DNA of 64,000 nucleotides from Dryas octopetala (lineage: Eukaryota; Streptophyta; Magnoliopsida; Rosales; Rosaceae). Each line of letters opens with the position of its first letter. The first letter of the stretch is position 1. The stretch spans positions 4,541,825 through 4,605,824 of the forward strand of contig OY992836.1 of assembly GCA_963921425.1 (NCBI GenBank), read 5' to 3'. The translations under genes and the position numbers were made by a program. Below are positions 61,669 through 64,000 of the stretch, piece after piece. Under the pieces are notes generated by a model, which was not told the origin of the DNA, did not search any database, and saw nothing but the letters and a program-made list of their open reading frames with translations.

Positions 61669-63724
61669 ATGGATAAGAGAGGGACATCTAGAGGTAAATC
61701 TGCTCGAGGCGAAACTTGTAGAGGTAGATCTTCTAGAGGTGGTGCTGCAAATGAAGATCGAACACGTCCTACAGCTTCAGAGAGGTGTAGGTAAACGGGC
61801 AAAACTATTTACCAAGAGAGGGGGGATGATGTCCAGCTGGAAGAGAATGTAATAGAAGATGACAACAATGATCCAGATGGGTCTTTCCCTGGAGGTCCCA
61901 CTGATATGTCATTGCTTAAGAGCTTCAACAGTCACATTGCTGCCTCCATTTGGAAAAATGAGGTATTAGAGATTATACATAATGACTTATATAATTTAAA
62001 ATTTTATAACTTTATAGTTTGCAATATTGTAATTGACTTGTGGCTTGTTTTTGAAAATAGGAACGTGAGCCCCTAAGATGCATGTCCAAAACAACAAAGC
62101 TGCGCACATGGGACTTGTGGAGTAGAAATGATAATAACAATGTGAAGGGGTATGTGATTAGATCTGGGCTCGGACCACTGGTGTCATGCTCGTACCGTAC
62201 TGTTGATAAGGTAGTGGTTTCAGCCTTTGTTGAGAGGTGGCAGCCTGAGACTAATACTTTCCATATGCCATTCGGTGAGATGACCATCACACTAGATGAT
62301 GTGTCAAACATTTTGGGAATTCCGGTTGTGGGTTTATCACTTTCTACACCCCCTCATGATCATATTGCATCAAATTTGTTATTGAGAACATACTTAGGGG
62401 TGAGTGAGGCAGATGCCACATCGGAGTTGGATGACTATTCTGGTGAGTATGTGCGTCTCAAGTGGTTACGGTCGAGGTTTGGCCATGTGTGTGATACAGA
62501 TGATGATGAGCTAGTGAGGTGTGCTGCTAGAGCCTATTTATTGTTCTTATTGGGATGTACCCTTTTTGCCGATAAGACTAGCACAAGGGTACAAGTCCAG
62601 TATCTAAGATTACTTACTAATCTCGACACCACTAGCCATTATGCATGGGGTGCAGGGGCCTTATCTTTCCTATATCGGCAGTTAGGTGTTGCTTCTAGGT
62701 CTAAGGTTAAGTAAATTTGTGGATATATGACCTTGTTGGAGGCATGGGTGTATGAGCATATGCACCATATTGTTAGTCCGGGCTATGACATTAATTACTT
62801 TGAGAGTAGCCCCCGTGCGCTCCGATGGACTTCGAGGAGGGATACCGGGACAACTTGTGAAGATGTGTAGAAACTGAGACAACGAATTGACGATTTGAAG
62901 GCGGATGAGGTATATATTTATAGTGATAATGAAAAATTAGACTTAATTTTGCATTTGTTGCTCTTGGATGAATTATTTGATACTAACTTATTTTTGTTTT
63001 TTTTCTTTCTTCAGGTTATATGGGAACCCTACAAATCTAGTAGACAACAACATCCATTACTAAATGTGGCATTCTACACAGGATTAATCAAGTGTTTCGA
63101 CATTGTGGAGCCGTATTATCCCGAGAGAGTCTTGAGGCAATTTGGACGGGTACAAACGATCCCCCCTGCACCACGTGCTCCTTAGCGTGGTGGACGAGGT
63201 GCTTATGCGCAATCGTACAATCCTTTTTACGAGTACTTTGATAGTACGTGGGAGAGGTGGCCGGACCACTTATTGTCTGAAGATAGTCGCAGTGTAGCAG
63301 TGAAGGCTTCATCTGACACCGTTGACGGCTACCTCCAGTGGTTCCATTATATATCTCATCCGTACATCCAAAATCCGGCACTTATGATTGCATTTGACCC
63401 CCACAGGACCGTGGCACCAGGATTTGGCAGGGTATGGATCCAAAGGCTTAAATTTTGAAATTGGTGGTGAAAATTGTTCATTTAGGCTCAAATTGGCTTA
63501 TATTTTGACATGGTATATAAATTGTTGCTTATATATGATTTTGTTACTTATAGAACTGTGTTAACTGTATGTTGCATATCACTCGCCCTATTGTGGCATT
63601 GGGCGAGGATGAGGCCACAAGGCGTCCCTCTCACCTTTACAGGGCGATTGACAGTCTACAACATATCTTGGAGGGAACACACTTGAGCAACACCATGACA
63701 TACCAGAGCCGCACTCGGCAGTGA
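61669..63724 (+). pseudogene. Plant mobile domain (PMD, MAIN-like) gene with four in-frame stops
   Basis: Four exons join in phase: 61669-61962, 62061-62909, 63015-63431, 63554-63724 (577 codons including the final TGA at 63722). The N terminus is rich in RG/RS (SRGKSARGETCRGRSSRG). The PMD core in exon 2 shows FVERWQPETNTFHMPFGEM, TLDDVSNILGIPV, RAYLLFLLGCTLFADK and WGAGALSFLYRQL; exon 3 continues with YYPERVLRQFG. PMD proteins occur in plant transposons (Mutator- and gypsy-associated) and in domesticated MAIN/MAIL genes that keep meristem cells and silencing in order. Stops interrupt the frame at 61792-61794 (TAA), 62712-62714 (TAA), 62868-62870 (TAG) and 63183-63185 (TAG). There are no frameshifts, and the splice sites are intact, so decay is recent. 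Confidence 0.8.
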
Positions 63725-64000
63725 TCACCCGCTTTCATGTTCAGAAGTTTTTTTGATATGGCTGTCATTTTATGGACATGAATTATAATTGGTTAGCAGA
63801 CATGGATTATGGACAAGTTGATTTTAGGTAAATGTAAGAAAATAGTGGCATGATAACTCGTAGGTAGCATGTACTATAATGAACACAAGGGCCAAAAGTT
63901 AATGACTAATTATGAGGGTTATTTGTAATTAGGACCTTCTGTTTTTTATTTTGGCTAAAATTGGAGCATCTTAATTTAGTGACTTTGAAATTGCATAAAA
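63725..64000. other. 3' flank of the PMD pseudogene
   Basis: No gene or repeat boundary recognised before the window ends; if the PMD gene belongs to a transposon, its right border is outside the window. Confidence 0.4.

Overview
The window is nuclear DNA from a flowering plant, most likely a eudicot. It is AT-rich, has genes with many introns, and carries an Athila-type Ty3/gypsy element, L1-type LINE tails, MITEs, a plant mobile domain gene and a LacZ-type glycoside hydrolase family 2 gene of the kind plants carry. No species can be named from sequence alone.

Layout. Bases 1-11702 are one young Athila-like LTR retrotransposon: a 5' LTR cut by the window edge, a tRNA-Asp primer site, one intact 1751-codon gag-pol frame, a 1.8 kb non-coding tail without an env-like frame, and a 2540 bp 3' LTR. 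The 1995 bp shared by the two LTRs differ at only two positions and have no indels. Bases 11940-12820 are a tandemly duplicated CCA/CCG-rich block. Bases 13142-29397 (+) are a complete 17-exon gene for a 1114-residue LacZ-like beta-galactosidase whose introns hold several LINE 3' ends and hairpin MITEs. Bases 29400-36970 are intergenic and repeat-rich; they include an orphan first exon of a SCY1-like pseudokinase gene. Bases 36975-44858 (-) are a complete 8-exon gene for a probable plastid protein of 288 residues, with a GC-AG intron and a miniature LTR element in an intron. Bases 45031-55803 are bounded by inverted repeats of about 140 bp and look like a large Mutator-like element holding two F-box gene fragments, with a nested LTR-like insertion and a solo LTR that has a perfect 5-bp target duplication. 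Bases 55800-61160 are AT-rich repeat remnants, including a MITE with a perfect 10-bp target duplication. Bases 61207-61561 carry ten 20-nt near-palindromes at almost fixed 33-bp spacing, directly upstream of a plant mobile domain (PMD) pseudogene (61669-63724) broken by four in-frame stops.

Only two cellular genes look functional, the beta-galactosidase and the plastid protein. They are not obviously related in function. Almost everything else is transposon-derived. The most unusual structure is the regularly spaced hairpin array upstream of the PMD gene. Second is a separate family of 17-nt hairpins in the U3 of the young retrotransposon. Third is a MITE family that sits in (TA)n tracts.
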